NCBI GenBank assembly: GCA_964495805.1
Contig: CAZBWV010000013.1
Location: 1 to 51,546, forward strand
From: JALXCH01 sp964495805
GTDB lineage: Bacteria; Calditrichota; Calditrichia; RBG-13-44-9
DNA length: 51,546 nt
Reading direction: 5' to 3'
Shown: positions 43,533 to 51,546 of the stretch, one piece after another
How positions within the stretch are numbered: position 1 is the stretch's first letter
Layout of the letters: the number at the start of each line of letters is the position of its first letter
Notes under the pieces: model-generated
Told to the model about the DNA's origin: nothing
Databases searched by the model: none
The model's input: the letters and a program-made list of their open reading frames with translations, nothing else
Translations under genes and position numbers: made by a program

Positions 43533-46500
43533 TTACCGGGTGGTTTTCTTACTTAGAAGCTCTCTCAACTTTTCCACCTGAAATTCCGATTTCTGTTCTG
43601 CTTTGAGAAGTGCCTTGATGGTACGATGTAGGGCGGCAATTTTCCGGCATCGCTGTGTGGTAGATGACCCGGTGTCGGCTGCAATGACCAGTACACCAGC
43701 GACCAGAATAAAGTGAACCAGGCGCTCGAAGCCTTCCTTATTGTACCATAGAATCTGATTGTACCGGTTGATTCCCATCAACCAGGCAGCATCGGGATCA
43801 GCAAGCAGTCGGTCGAACAGGTATGTTGGGTGTAGCGCCTGTTTTTCGGATAGCCGCCAGATTTCCTGAATTCCGGTAAGGAGGCGAATGAATCTTAGAG
43901 ATGTTTCCATCTGCTCCTGTTCGGGTAGTAGAACGGTAAGAATTTCCCGGAGTGGTTTTTCCAGCAGCCATTCCTCCATTCCGCTCCGGCTGCGACCGCC
44001 AGCGTCCTGCGGATCCACTACTTCGCCGGTGCGATGCACCAGTAACCATCCCAGCAGCACGGCCGGCAGTGTGGAATCCTGGCCAAGAATCTGCCGAGCT
44101 TGTTGAATGGCAGTGCGATAAGTCTTTTGGCCTTTGCAGCGTAATTCCTCAGCAAGCTGCGCAAAGTGAACCAGTGCTTCGGCCTCTTTTCGAATGTTGC
44201 TCGCTACCTGATGTTCATCACCTTTACCATTAGTAAACTGTTTAATTTCCCGCAAAAACCAGATGAGTTTTTGTTCCAGTTCCTCTATCCGTGGTGCGAT
44301 CTCCCGGTCAGCAATTTTCCCCTGAATGGCCTGGAACAATCGGGGCAGCAGGGAACCGGAAGCCAGTTCACGAAGCGGTGTGTGAATGGGAGCAAGCAAT
44401 ATTTCGCGCAAAGCGGAATGAATGTCCGGCACGCCTCGCCCGTTCAGGAACCGGTGTAATCGGTGGTAGTGTCCGTAAGCATCATCGTACACAATGCGGA
44501 AATCCAGAAAAACCTGCGTTTGGTAAGCTCGCAATTCCACATACAATCCCTGCTGATGAATATCCCGGCAGGAGCGAATAAACTCCAGTCCGGAAATGTG
44601 TTCGCGAAAAATGACAAAACAATTCTCCTGATCGGGTAAAGCCAGACCTTCGCCCAGTGTTTTCTGAATAATGTGAGTTTTATCTTCGGGGGTAACGAAT
44701 CCCACCGAAGTGCGAATCCATCCGGCGGTGTTTTCGAATTTGTTGTTGTACACCACCAGAGCACGTTCCTCCCCGAATCGGTTCGAATAAGCAAAAACGT
44801 TTTCGTTGACGTGTCCCCCGGCGGTGAAGAAGTCGTACAGCAAAAAGTTTTGCACTTCGGCAAACAAATAGCGTTTACGCATCAGGGGGAAAATTTCACG
44901 TTCATGGCGCCGGATGAGCTCCGGATCGGGATGTTCATCCCAGTACGCCCGGCGGTATTCCATGCCGTACTTTTCGGCAAAACCTTCTACCTGCCCGTGG
45001 CCAAACATGGGCAGCCCGGGCATGGTGACCATCAGTGTACACACTCCAAAATACTTGTCGCCTTTCCCAAACTGAACCACAGCGGTTTCTTCGTCCGGAT
45101 TGTTCATGAAGTTCACAAAGCGTTTCAAAATCTCCGGATTGAATTGCAGCACATTTTTAATGGATTCCCGGTATTTGGCGTTTTCTTCGTTTTTCAGCAT
45201 GTTCATGAAGGCGCTGTTGTACACCCGATGCATTCCCAGCGTCCGGACAAAGTAGCTTTCCATAAGCCAGAAGGCTTCGGCCAGTAGCAGGGTGTCCGGT
45301 GCTTCCTGTGCCACTCGATCCACCACTTCGCGCCAGAATTCTTTAGGCATCAGTGCATCGAACTGTTCGCGGGTTAAGCCGTGTTCGGCACGGGATGGAA
45401 TATCGCCGCCTGTGCCGGGTTCCGGATACCACAACCGCTGGAAATGCTTCTTGGTCAGCGTCATGGCGGCATCGAATCGAATGATGGGGAATTTCCGCGC
45501 CACCTGAAGAATGGTTTGAATCACCGCTTCGCGAACTTCCGCTTTGAGGTAATCCAGCTGAGCGGTGTCGTTCCATGGCATGCTGGTTCCGTCGTTTCCG
45601 TGGTAGATGTAGCGTGTGTCGCCAGTGCGGAAATCCACCCGTTTAAATACCACTGCCGCATCACTGCGATCGTAGTAATGGTCTTCAATGTAAATTCCGA
45701 TATCGGGATGCCAGGAGAGATTGGGGCCGTTAAATGTGTAAGAAGGAAATGGGGAGTAATCCAGCGAGATGAACCAATCGGGGTGCTCCATAACCCAGCG
45801 TGAGTCAATACCCATGTGGTTGGGTACCATGTCGCCGCCCAATCGGATTCCCCGCTGCCAGGCGCGTTCCCGCAGATTCCAGAATGCCTCCTCTCCGCCC
45901 AGTTCGGCGGCAATCTCATAATCGAACAGGGAATAGGCTGAGGCAACCGCTTCGGGATTTCCGCACAACTGTTTGATGCGTCGCGATGCTTTGCTGCGCT
46001 CCCACAACCCGATAAGCCACAGGCCGGTAAATCCCCATCGCGCTAACTGATCCAGCTCCTGATCGGGAATCTGGTCCAGTCGGGTAATGGGACGCTGATA
46101 CTTTTTGGAAAGTTGATCCAGCCACACATAGGTACTTTTCGCAATCAGCACCAGCCGGGGCATCCAGTGAAGGTCCGGGCTAAACTGCTCCGGTTCTTCT
46201 TCCCCCTCAGCAAATTGATACACCCGGGTCGGTCCGGGACCGGCGAAAACAGCCTTTTCTTCCTCTTTGATAAAATCCATGCTGCTCAGTAATCGCAGAA
46301 GGAATTTGCTTAAAAGCAGTCCCCAGCGGGTTCGGATGTATTCCAGTTGTGCGCTCAGGGAATTGGGGTACAGCCGTGCCGGTGTCTGCAACATTTCCAC
46401 CAGATTCTGGTTATCCGGTCCAAATGGGGGTTGGGTGTCAAAAAAGTGGTGTAATTGGTCCATCGCTGCGGTGTAACGGGTGGTCTTGCGAAGCGTGGAA

Positions 46501-47075
46501 TCATCGAAGAGTTCCCGGAAAGGGCCAAATGCAGGATTCTCGTTGGCCAGATAGAGCATCAGTAACTCTTCCAGAGCCATCTGGCGATGAACGGGCTTCT
46601 CCAGATAAGCTTCTGCACTGAGCTCTCCACGATGAACTGACAGGGGAGGAAATTCTTCCACAAATTTAAGCAAAAGGTGTGAAAGTTCGTGGGAACCAAC
46701 CTTTTCTTCCAGCCAGGCGATGGCTTGCTTCATGGTTTCCGGGTTTACCTGCTGGCGGTACAGCTCCACCACATAATGAAAAATCTCGTCAATAAGTCCC
46801 ATGGCATTGAGCTGGCCCGCTTTTACCGCCTGTTCCGGGTGCCGGGTCAGGTCCCGCTGACGGTTCATTCGTTCGGCCAGAGCCCGAGCCACATGAAAAT
46901 TTGGAATGATGACGTTACCGCTGATGGTAAAAAGTGCTTCATCTACCTGGTATTTTTTCCGACTTTCTCTGGAAATGTGAAATTCGTATTCATGGCCGAA
47001 AAACGTACCTTTTCGGGAGTCATGGGGTTGCAGTGTACGCAAGGTGATTTTCAGTGTAATGAACGCATGTTTCAA
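43533..47075 (-). CDS. GH13 alpha-amylase-family protein with long N- and C-terminal extensions
   Basis: A 1180-aa protein without a signal peptide, so probably cytoplasmic. The central (beta/alpha)8 barrel (about 310-700) has the GH13 motifs: region I GGDMVPNHMG (D415), region II IIRFDAAM (nucleophile D535), region III LLLAEAFW (acid E600) and a region IV reading FMNNPDEETA (D661; Asn-Pro precedes the Asp where His is usual). It is preceded by a helical N-terminal domain of about 310 aa and followed by a beta domain and a helical tail (about 780-1180) that match nothing I know. The start is TTG at 47075, 7 nt after GGAG; no in-frame ATG fits. It is divergent from the GH123-like gene. Glycogen or maltodextrin metabolism is the natural guess. 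Confidence 0.85.
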   Translation of the reverse strand: MKHAFITLKITLRTLQPHDSRKGTFFGHEYEFHISRESRKKYQVDEALFTISGNVIIPNFHVARALAERMNRQRDLTRHPEQAVKAGQLNAMGLIDEIFHYVVELYRQQVNPETMKQAIAWLEEKVGSHELSHLLLKFVEEFPPLSVHRGELSAEAYLEKPVHRQMALEELLMLYLANENPAFGPFRELFDDSTLRKTTRYTAAMDQLHHFFDTQPPFGPDNQNLVEMLQTPARLYPNSLSAQLEYIRTRWGLLLSKFLLRLLSSMDFIKEEEKAVFAGPGPTRVYQFAEGEEEPEQFSPDLHWMPRLVLIAKSTYVWLDQLSKKYQRPITRLDQIPDQELDQLARWGFTGLWLIGLWERSKASRRIKQLCGNPEAVASAYSLFDYEIAAELGGEEAFWNLRERAWQRGIRLGGDMVPNHMGIDSRWVMEHPDWFISLDYSPFPSYTFNGPNLSWHPDIGIYIEDHYYDRSDAAVVFKRVDFRTGDTRYIYHGNDGTSMPWNDTAQLDYLKAEVREAVIQTILQVARKFPIIRFDAAMTLTKKHFQRLWYPEPGTGGDIPSRAEHGLTREQFDALMPKEFWREVVDRVAQEAPDTLLLAEAFWLMESYFVRTLGMHRVYNSAFMNMLKNEENAKYRESIKNVLQFNPEILKRFVNFMNNPDEETAVVQFGKGDKYFGVCTLMVTMPGLPMFGHGQVEGFAEKYGMEYRRAYWDEHPDPELIRRHEREIFPLMRKRYLFAEVQNFLLYDFFTAGGHVNENVFAYSNRFGEERALVVYNNKFENTAGWIRTSVGFVTPEDKTHIIQKTLGEGLALPDQENCFVIFREHISGLEFIRSCRDIHQQGLYVELRAYQTQVFLDFRIVYDDAYGHYHRLHRFLNGRGVPDIHSALREILLAPIHTPLRELASGSLLPRLFQAIQGKIADREIAPRIEELEQKLIWFLREIKQFTNGKGDEHQVASNIRKEAEALVHFAQLAEELRCKGQKTYRTAIQQARQILGQDSTLPAVLLGWLLVHRTGEVVDPQDAGGRSRSGMEEWLLEKPLREILTVLLPEQEQMETSLRFIRLLTGIQEIWRLSEKQALHPTYLFDRLLADPDAAWLMGINRYNQILWYNKEGFERLVHFILVAGVLVIAADTGSSTTQRCRKIAALHRTIKALLKAEQKSEFQVEKLRELLSKKTTR

Positions 47076-47203
47076 TGTTGGTCTCCTGCAATGTTGTGTG
47101 GATCGTTGTTGGCGAAAACCAGTAACAAATTTACGAAATATTTCCTATTTTTGAAATGAAATTTGCAGTTGACGCATACCATTTGCCAGATGGAGATGTG
47201 AAA

Positions 47204-48922
47204 ATGCAAACGATCAATCGTTCTCTTCTGTTAATCATTCTCTGTATGATGATGGGGAAAGCTCAGATACGGGTAGTACCACCAGAGGCGAAGATCAATC
47301 CCCTGAACGGAACCGTGGTGGGGGCAGAGAAATATCCCCTTTCGCTGGATGAAGTTTCCTGGGTGGTAGGGGATTCACTTTTGCTTCGAGCCTTCCCGGG
47401 TGAATGGAAAATGGTGCAGGTGGTGTTATTCAATCACCCGTACCGGGAAGTTCAGGTGGGCGGAGAGGTGCCTCCCGGACTGCGTGTGTTTCGGGTGGGA
47501 TTGGTTCGAGTAAAAGATAAAGATACCGGTGACGAAACATTCCTGCCCGATTTTCTCTTTCCGGTGTCATTTCGGGATTCCCGGGGAAGAATTCCGGAGA
47601 ATTCGCTGCTGTTTCCCGAACGGGCAAAATATCTGGTTCTGTGGGTGGAATTTCGCACCGATTCCACCATGGCTGGTACCGTGTATCGGGGACAGTTTGT
47701 CTTTTCCGGTGGAGTTTACCGGGATTCCCTGAACTATGTTTTGCAGGTGAAGAAGACAGTTCTTCCCCCACCAGCGTGCGAGATCGACCTGAATGAATAC
47801 GGCGCAAAATATCTCCGCGCGTTCGGAAGAAAACTTTCTCCGGGCGAGGAAATCCGCTACGAGCGAGAAATTTTCCGAATGGTGCACCAGCATGGTGCGG
47901 TGCTGAATCCACTTCCGTACAAAAGTCAGCGTGGAACCCCTCGTAAAAGGATGGCTCCGAAACTGGTGCGCATCGATTCCAAAGGAGCGGTGCTGGATTG
48001 GTCGGAATTTGATGCCCGATTTGGCGATTATTTAAGCGGTCGGGCTTTTTCCGACGGACATCCGTTGAGCCACTTTTACCTGCCGTTTAATCCGGAATGG
48101 CCGGCACAATTTGTTCTATACCAGAAGGATCGGAAACAGTATGAACAAATCTGGCAAGCAGTAGCCCTGGAATTTATCCGTCATTTTCAGCAAAAAGGCT
48201 GGACGCAGACCATGTTTCAGGTTTATTGTAACCAGAAACCCGGTCCCAAAAACAACATTCCCTGGAATTTAGATGAACCCAAAGGAGTGGACGATTACCG
48301 GGCGCTGCGCTATTACTGTGATTTAACCCATCACGTATTTGAAGGGTCGGAGCCGGTGCAGGTGCGCTTTCGGGTGGATATTTCCCATTTTTATTGCGAA
48401 GAGCACCGCGGCTCCAGGCGAAAAGATTTTCGGGTGAACGGAGGCGACACCATTCTGGCACCGGTGGATATCTGGGTCATCTCGCATCATTCTCTAAAGA
48501 ATCGTTTTGCCGTTGGCAAAGCGCAGGAATTGGTGGCAAAAGGGAAATGGGTGTATGAGTACGGAAATACGCCTACCATTCCGGCTTCCGGTTGGCAGAA
48601 CAAACAGCCGATTTTCCGGGTGTGGCAGTATGGATTTCACGGCTTTCTGGCCTGGCGCACTTTTGAATATGGAACCTCGGTGGGAACAGGAAAGAACTTC
48701 TTGCTTTACGCGGTGCGGTTACCCGAAGCACCCGGCATTTACCCCTCTCTGCGGTTCAAATTGTTAAAACGTGCCCTGGACGAAACCAGAGTGTTTGATC
48801 TGGCTGTTCAGAAAAAAATTTTGCAGCGAAAGGAAATTGTTTCGATGCTCCGAAAGCAGAACTCCGAATATTTTTCTCCGAAAAAGAAAGAGATGGAAAT
48901 CATTTACCGGAAGCTTCCGTGA
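47204..48922 (+). CDS. Exported GH123/DUF4091-like protein
   Basis: A 572-aa protein. Signal peptide about 1-20 (SLLLIILCMMMGKAQ). An N-terminal beta-sandwich (about 25-190) precedes a barrel-like domain. The C-terminal part carries the pattern I associate with DUF4091/GH123 glycosidases: YEYGNTPTIPASGWQNKQPI, FRVWQYGFHGFLAWRTFEYG and PSLRFKLLKRALDETRVF. GH123 enzymes act on beta-N-acetylgalactosaminides; whether this one is active, and on what, is unknown. I could not point to the Asp-Glu catalytic pair with certainty. The frame opens at 47156, but the ATG at 47204 has GGAG 8 nt before it and starts the signal peptide. Confidence 0.72.
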   Translation: MQTINRSLLLIILCMMMGKAQIRVVPPEAKINPLNGTVVGAEKYPLSLDEVSWVVGDSLLLRAFPGEWKMVQVVLFNHPYREVQVGGEVPPGLRVFRVGLVRVKDKDTGDETFLPDFLFPVSFRDSRGRIPENSLLFPERAKYLVLWVEFRTDSTMAGTVYRGQFVFSGGVYRDSLNYVLQVKKTVLPPPACEIDLNEYGAKYLRAFGRKLSPGEEIRYEREIFRMVHQHGAVLNPLPYKSQRGTPRKRMAPKLVRIDSKGAVLDWSEFDARFGDYLSGRAFSDGHPLSHFYLPFNPEWPAQFVLYQKDRKQYEQIWQAVALEFIRHFQQKGWTQTMFQVYCNQKPGPKNNIPWNLDEPKGVDDYRALRYYCDLTHHVFEGSEPVQVRFRVDISHFYCEEHRGSRRKDFRVNGGDTILAPVDIWVISHHSLKNRFAVGKAQELVAKGKWVYEYGNTPTIPASGWQNKQPIFRVWQYGFHGFLAWRTFEYGTSVGTGKNFLLYAVRLPEAPGIYPSLRFKLLKRALDETRVFDLAVQKKILQRKEIVSMLRKQNSEYFSPKKKEMEIIYRKLP

Positions 48923-48941
48923 AAAGGGGAAAAACAGGGGA

Positions 48942-49181
48942 TTACTTCTCGTGGGAGATATTTAGCTTTTTGAAAAGCTGTTCGGTAACCTTTTCGGGCA
49001 CCGGTTTGCTTTCATGTTTCTGCCGGTACAAAGAAACAGTCATTTTTATAGTGTCGATGTAAATACGGCATTCCGGGCATTCCTGCACATGCTGAAGCAA
49101 TTCTTTGCACATGGGATGATTCAGGTCCTGCCCAAGGTAGTTGCACAGTTCATCAATGATTTTTTTCGTATGATGCTTCAT
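48942..49181 (-). CDS. Zinc-finger (zf-HC2-type) anti-sigma factor
   Basis: A 79-aa soluble protein with the ZAS signature H-x3-C-x2-C (LQHVQECPECR) preceded by C25, typical of cytoplasmic zinc-binding anti-sigma factors. It lacks a membrane helix, so it would sense inside the cell, as redox-type ZAS proteins do. The start codon is 2 nt after the stop of the ECF sigma-factor gene, so the two are cotranscribed and probably translationally coupled. The pairing makes it the likely inhibitor of that sigma factor. Confidence 0.88.
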   Translation of the reverse strand: MKHHTKKIIDELCNYLGQDLNHPMCKELLQHVQECPECRIYIDTIKMTVSLYRQKHESKPVPEKVTEQLFKKLNISHEK

Positions 49182-49183
49182 CT

Positions 49184-49777
49184 TCAGCTAACTTCCTTTA
49201 CATGTTCCTGCATGTATTCTGCTAATTTTTCTCTGAGATAGAGTCTGGCCCGCTTCAAGCGAATTTTCACATTGGATTCGGTAATTCCTAAAATTTTGCT
49301 GGTTTCCCGAATAGACAGATTCTCCAGGTCGCGCAGAATGAATACCGAGCGATAGATTTCCGGCAGACTATCCACCGCTTCGTCCAGATGCCGTTGAAAC
49401 TCTTCGCTGAGCATATCCTTGAGCGGTAAATCCTGCCATTCGTGCACCTGCATATTATCCGGATTGTCGAAATTGGTTTCCAGGTCCTGATCGCTGAGCA
49501 CGGTTCGTTTATCTTTGCGCAGTTTCATTAAAGCGAAGTTGGTGGCAATCCGGTAAATCCAGGTAAAAAAGTTCGACCGTCCGTCGAACGAATTGATTTT
49601 TTCATAGACCGTTACAAATGTCTCCTGAAGTACGTCCGCCGCATCATCGGAGTTTTTTAAAATTCGCAGTGCCAGATTATAGATGCGTTCGCTGTAGAGA
49701 TTAACCAGTTCGGTAAAAGCTGCCTGATCGCCTCGCTTCGCGCGGGCAACCAGTTCATTCACATGTTTATTCTTCAT
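49184..49777 (-). CDS. ECF-type RNA polymerase sigma factor
   Basis: A 197-aa group 4 sigma factor. Region 2 (about 22-90) contains ERIYNLALRILKNSDDAADVLQETFVTVYEK (in parts) and NFFTWIYRIATNFALMKLRK. Region 4 (about 130-182) contains SLPEIYRSVFILRDLENLS and the HTH ETSKILGITESNVKIRLKRAR. An acidic linker of about 30 aa joins them. The length is normal for an RpoE-like ECF protein. It is the first gene of a two-gene unit with a zinc-finger anti-sigma factor. Upstream lies a TGTAAC-N16-AATCTA element that may be an autoregulated promoter. The Shine-Dalgarno match is weak. Confidence 0.95.
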   Translation of the reverse strand: MKNKHVNELVARAKRGDQAAFTELVNLYSERIYNLALRILKNSDDAADVLQETFVTVYEKINSFDGRSNFFTWIYRIATNFALMKLRKDKRTVLSDQDLETNFDNPDNMQVHEWQDLPLKDMLSEEFQRHLDEAVDSLPEIYRSVFILRDLENLSIRETSKILGITESNVKIRLKRARLYLREKLAEYMQEHVKEVS

Positions 49778-49794
49778 CGTTTCGACTATCTATT

Positions 49795-49822
49795 TAGATT
49801 ATCGGGTTCCTTTAATGTTACA
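49795..49822 (-). promoter_or_regulatory. Candidate autoregulated ECF promoter
   Basis: On the minus strand, TGTAAC (49817-49822), 16 nt, then AATCTA (49795-49800), ending 18 nt before the sigma-factor start. The form recalls ECF promoters (TGTAAC...CGTC). Similar elements occur at 16874-16901 and 7524-7552. Confidence 0.35.
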
Positions 49823-50044
49823 CAATTCATGAAGACACATCGGATTCATAATATAAGAAAAAAATTGAACATATTGAAATTAAAAGGGATTTTGTGAAAA
49901 CGGGGATACCGGGCGGAATCATCACGGAATAGGAGGAACTTTTTGAATCAGGAAACTCCCCGGGTTGGAAAAGAGTAAATAATTTGCAACACTGAATGGC
50001 AATTCGTGAACAGAGTGGAAAATAAAAAAAGAAGGAGGTGGGGT

Positions 50045-50659
50045 ATGGTGATGGTACAGGATGAAATTCGCGAAGTTACTCCCGATGCTATGGCCATGCG
50101 TATTTTTCTGAAAGCGCTGGAGCTGGCTGGAGGTCCTCAGAAATTAATTGAATACCGAAATCTCACCTGGATTCCCAGTCTGCTGCAAGCGGCGTACGCT
50201 CTGGTACTATCCAGAGAATTTAATAAAACGGCAGAAGAAATTGCTGAAACACTGGGGGTGAGCACCCAGACCGTTCGAAATATTTTACATGCCAGTGTGG
50301 AAAAAGTAAAAGAAAAGCTGGCGGCGGAGCTGGATGCCCGGGACGTGAAAGTGCATACCGCAGCGGGATTGGCTCAGTGGGCTTATCAGGAAATTCAGTC
50401 TGGCAACGATAGCGTTCATTTCCTGGAAAGCACCTTCCGGCAGGTCTCCGATTTGCTGGATATTGCCTGGCCACTGGAGGTGCTGGTTCGGCTCCGCGGA
50501 AAGAAATTCCCCATCCCGCGGCAGGAATTAACCGGGTTACTCAAAGGTGTGCAGGTGGAGGGGAAACCGGTGGAAGAATTAATAAACCAATTACCGGAGA
50601 CTATCGCGTCGCCGGCTCAATTGTTGAAGTCCCTTAAACGGAGTGCTGAAAATCTTTAA
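50045..50659 (+). CDS. 'Near-KaiC' HTH regulatory-domain protein
   Basis: A 204-aa cytoplasmic protein. Residues about 40-90 hold a helix-turn-helix unit (WIPSLLQAAYALVLSREFNK, then TAEEIAETLGVSTQTVRNIL). As I remember it, this matches the 'near-KaiC' domain family (TIGR03879), defined by proteins encoded next to a KaiC-domain partner in archaea and some thermophilic bacteria. The C-terminal half (about 100-204) is helical with no family I can name. The KaiC-like gene follows after 81 nt, exactly the expected partner. Start choice: ATG at 50045 or 50051, both just after GGAGGTG; a GTG at 50006 is less likely. DNA binding is inferred from the HTH only. Confidence 0.85.
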   Translation: MVMVQDEIREVTPDAMAMRIFLKALELAGGPQKLIEYRNLTWIPSLLQAAYALVLSREFNKTAEEIAETLGVSTQTVRNILHASVEKVKEKLAAELDARDVKVHTAAGLAQWAYQEIQSGNDSVHFLESTFRQVSDLLDIAWPLEVLVRLRGKKFPIPRQELTGLLKGVQVEGKPVEELINQLPETIASPAQLLKSLKRSAENL

Positions 50660-50740
50660 CCATTCAGGCGATAACCACGATCGGGGCGGATGATGCCAAG
50701 GTATTGCCAAACTCATAAAACTAACTGAGGAGGGAACAGT

Positions 50741-51546
50741 ATGGAGGATGCACGCTACGAGAGTTACACTCCGGAAGTGGTTGAAGAAAGCATTGTTCGA
50801 TTTTCTGAGGCAAGTACCCGGGCTCCTCAATTGGAAGGGGTACCTACGGGTGTGGAAGGTCTGGATGACCTGTTTTTTATCACCCGTTTACAGGACGGAA
50901 AAGTGGTGCGCAAGCCGTTGGGAGGGATACCCCGCTACGCGGTGATGAACCTGACCGGGGTAGCGGATACCGGAAAAAGTCTGCTGGTGGAGCAATTTGC
51001 CATAACGCAGGCGGAGCGGGGCGAGCGAGTAGCGTTCGTGACTGTGGAGTCGCCCGCCCCGTTTCTGGTAATGGGGATGAAACAGCGGGCACTGGCTATG
51101 GGGATTCAGGAGGCCACTATTGAGGAAAATATCGTATTTCTGGATGTGGCCTCCCATTCCCGATTGCGAGAGAACATTCCTTCGTTGCTGGCTACCCTGG
51201 CTCATGTGATTAAAACCTATCGGATTCGCCACACCATCATCGATTCGGTAACCGGGTTGTTCGAGCATAAAGAGATGACCGCTCGTCTGGTGGTGCGGCA
51301 AATTTTTAATTTTTTAAAGAAATGGCATCAGACCGGTTTGCTGGTATCTCAAAAGCGTTCCGGTCACGAGGAACTTTCTGCCGAGGCGGCAGGCGGATTT
51401 GCCGTCGCCCACATTTTAGATGGCACCATGGTGCTCTCAAAAGAGACCATCGATTCCTCTTACAAAGCAAAATTGTACGGTTTACCCATTGGAGAGGTGG
51501 TTCGTCTGTTTCGCATTGATGGTTGCCGCCTCACCGGCCATGATAC
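50741..51546 (+). CDS. KaiC-domain ATPase (3' end outside window)
   Basis: At least 268 aa of a RecA-fold ATPase, truncated by the window edge. After a 65-aa lead (GVPTGVEGLDDLFF, the usual KaiC opening), Walker A is GVADTGKS (73-80), the catalytic-glutamate position is TVESPAP (E103, a single Glu where KaiC CI has two) and Walker B is HTIIDSVTGL (D168). LLVSQKRSGHEELSAEAAGG and DGTMVLSK follow, as in the single-domain KaiC-like AF_0795-type family (from memory). No transmembrane segment. AGGAGG precedes the ATG by 7 nt. It forms a two-gene unit with the near-KaiC protein. KaiA and KaiB are not seen in the window. Confidence 0.9.
   Translation, partial: MEDARYESYTPEVVEESIVRFSEASTRAPQLEGVPTGVEGLDDLFFITRLQDGKVVRKPLGGIPRYAVMNLTGVADTGKSLLVEQFAITQAERGERVAFVTVESPAPFLVMGMKQRALAMGIQEATIEENIVFLDVASHSRLRENIPSLLATLAHVIKTYRIRHTIIDSVTGLFEHKEMTARLVVRQIFNFLKKWHQTGLLVSQKRSGHEELSAEAAGGFAVAHILDGTMVLSKETIDSSYKAKLYGLPIGEVVRLFRIDGCRLTGHD

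Noticed and set aside
49930..49978. Short TTG-started peptide after AGGAGG upstream of the near-KaiC gene
   Set aside because: Only about 11 codons, no conservation information, and no linked hairpin.
1..51546. tRNA, rRNA, CRISPR, insertion sequence or prophage
   Set aside because: No tRNA T-loop/acceptor pattern, regularly spaced repeats, transposase or integrase was recognised on reading through the window.

Overview
The window looks like the chromosome of a free-living, heterotrophic bacterium of the FCB superphylum. My best guess is the Calditrichota or a close relative. That placement is inference, from three proteins with the Por/type IX secretion C-terminal sorting domain in the 'PNPFNPTT...ILMK' form, a gingipain-type C25 peptidase, and an archaeal-style KaiC pair that suggests a thermophile or a lineage exchanging genes with one. 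No rRNA, tRNA, CRISPR array, insertion sequence or phage gene was seen. The content is mostly housekeeping and cell-envelope genes.

Layout. 1-4.5 kb (minus): gltX, a soluble hybrid sensor kinase and a sigma-54-dependent response regulator in one tight operon. 4.5-6.4 kb (minus): a small LapA-like membrane protein and a sodium:solute symporter. 6.5-8.3 kb (plus): a lipoprotein of the endonuclease/exonuclease/phosphatase fold and a ferritin-like di-iron protein. 8.6-14.7 kb (minus): tex, a small exported protein, a DUF2914-type membrane protein followed by a G-rich 9-bp tandem repeat, and an HtrA protease. 14.9-20.3 kb: an RlmI-type rRNA methyltransferase, a YbaK deacylase, an NMD3/BCAM0308-like zinc protein, a 60-aa protein, and a DMT transporter translationally coupled to a radical SAM protein. 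20.3-30.5 kb (minus): lplA, a 1343-aa C25 peptidase, yhbY, a LOG/DJ-1/2-hydroxyacid dehydrogenase cluster and an apparently exported pepF. 30.8-36.5 kb: a zinc-knuckle pentapeptide-like protein, a 363-aa type IX cargo protein, a PfkB sugar kinase and a membrane-embedded spermidine-synthase-fold protein. 36.7-43.3 kb: a 2180-aa multidomain type IX cargo protein. 43.5-48.9 kb: a divergent pair made of a 1180-aa GH13 protein and a GH123/DUF4091-like protein. 48.9-49.8 kb: an ECF sigma factor with its zinc-finger partner. 50.0-51.5 kb: a 'near-KaiC' HTH protein and a KaiC-domain ATPase cut by the window end.

Functional reading. The region devotes much sequence to exported or surface proteins (three type IX cargoes, HtrA, PepF, an EEP lipoprotein) and to polysaccharide handling (GH13, GH123-like, PfkB, symporter). 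Several regulators are present: a hybrid kinase with a damaged-looking ATPase domain beside an NtrC-type regulator, an ECF/anti-sigma pair with a possible self-recognised promoter, and the near-KaiC/KaiC pair. The last pair, the membrane-sandwiched aminopropyltransferase-fold protein and the flanking domains of the GH13 protein are the least explained systems here. All family names come from reading motifs by eye; no search was run.
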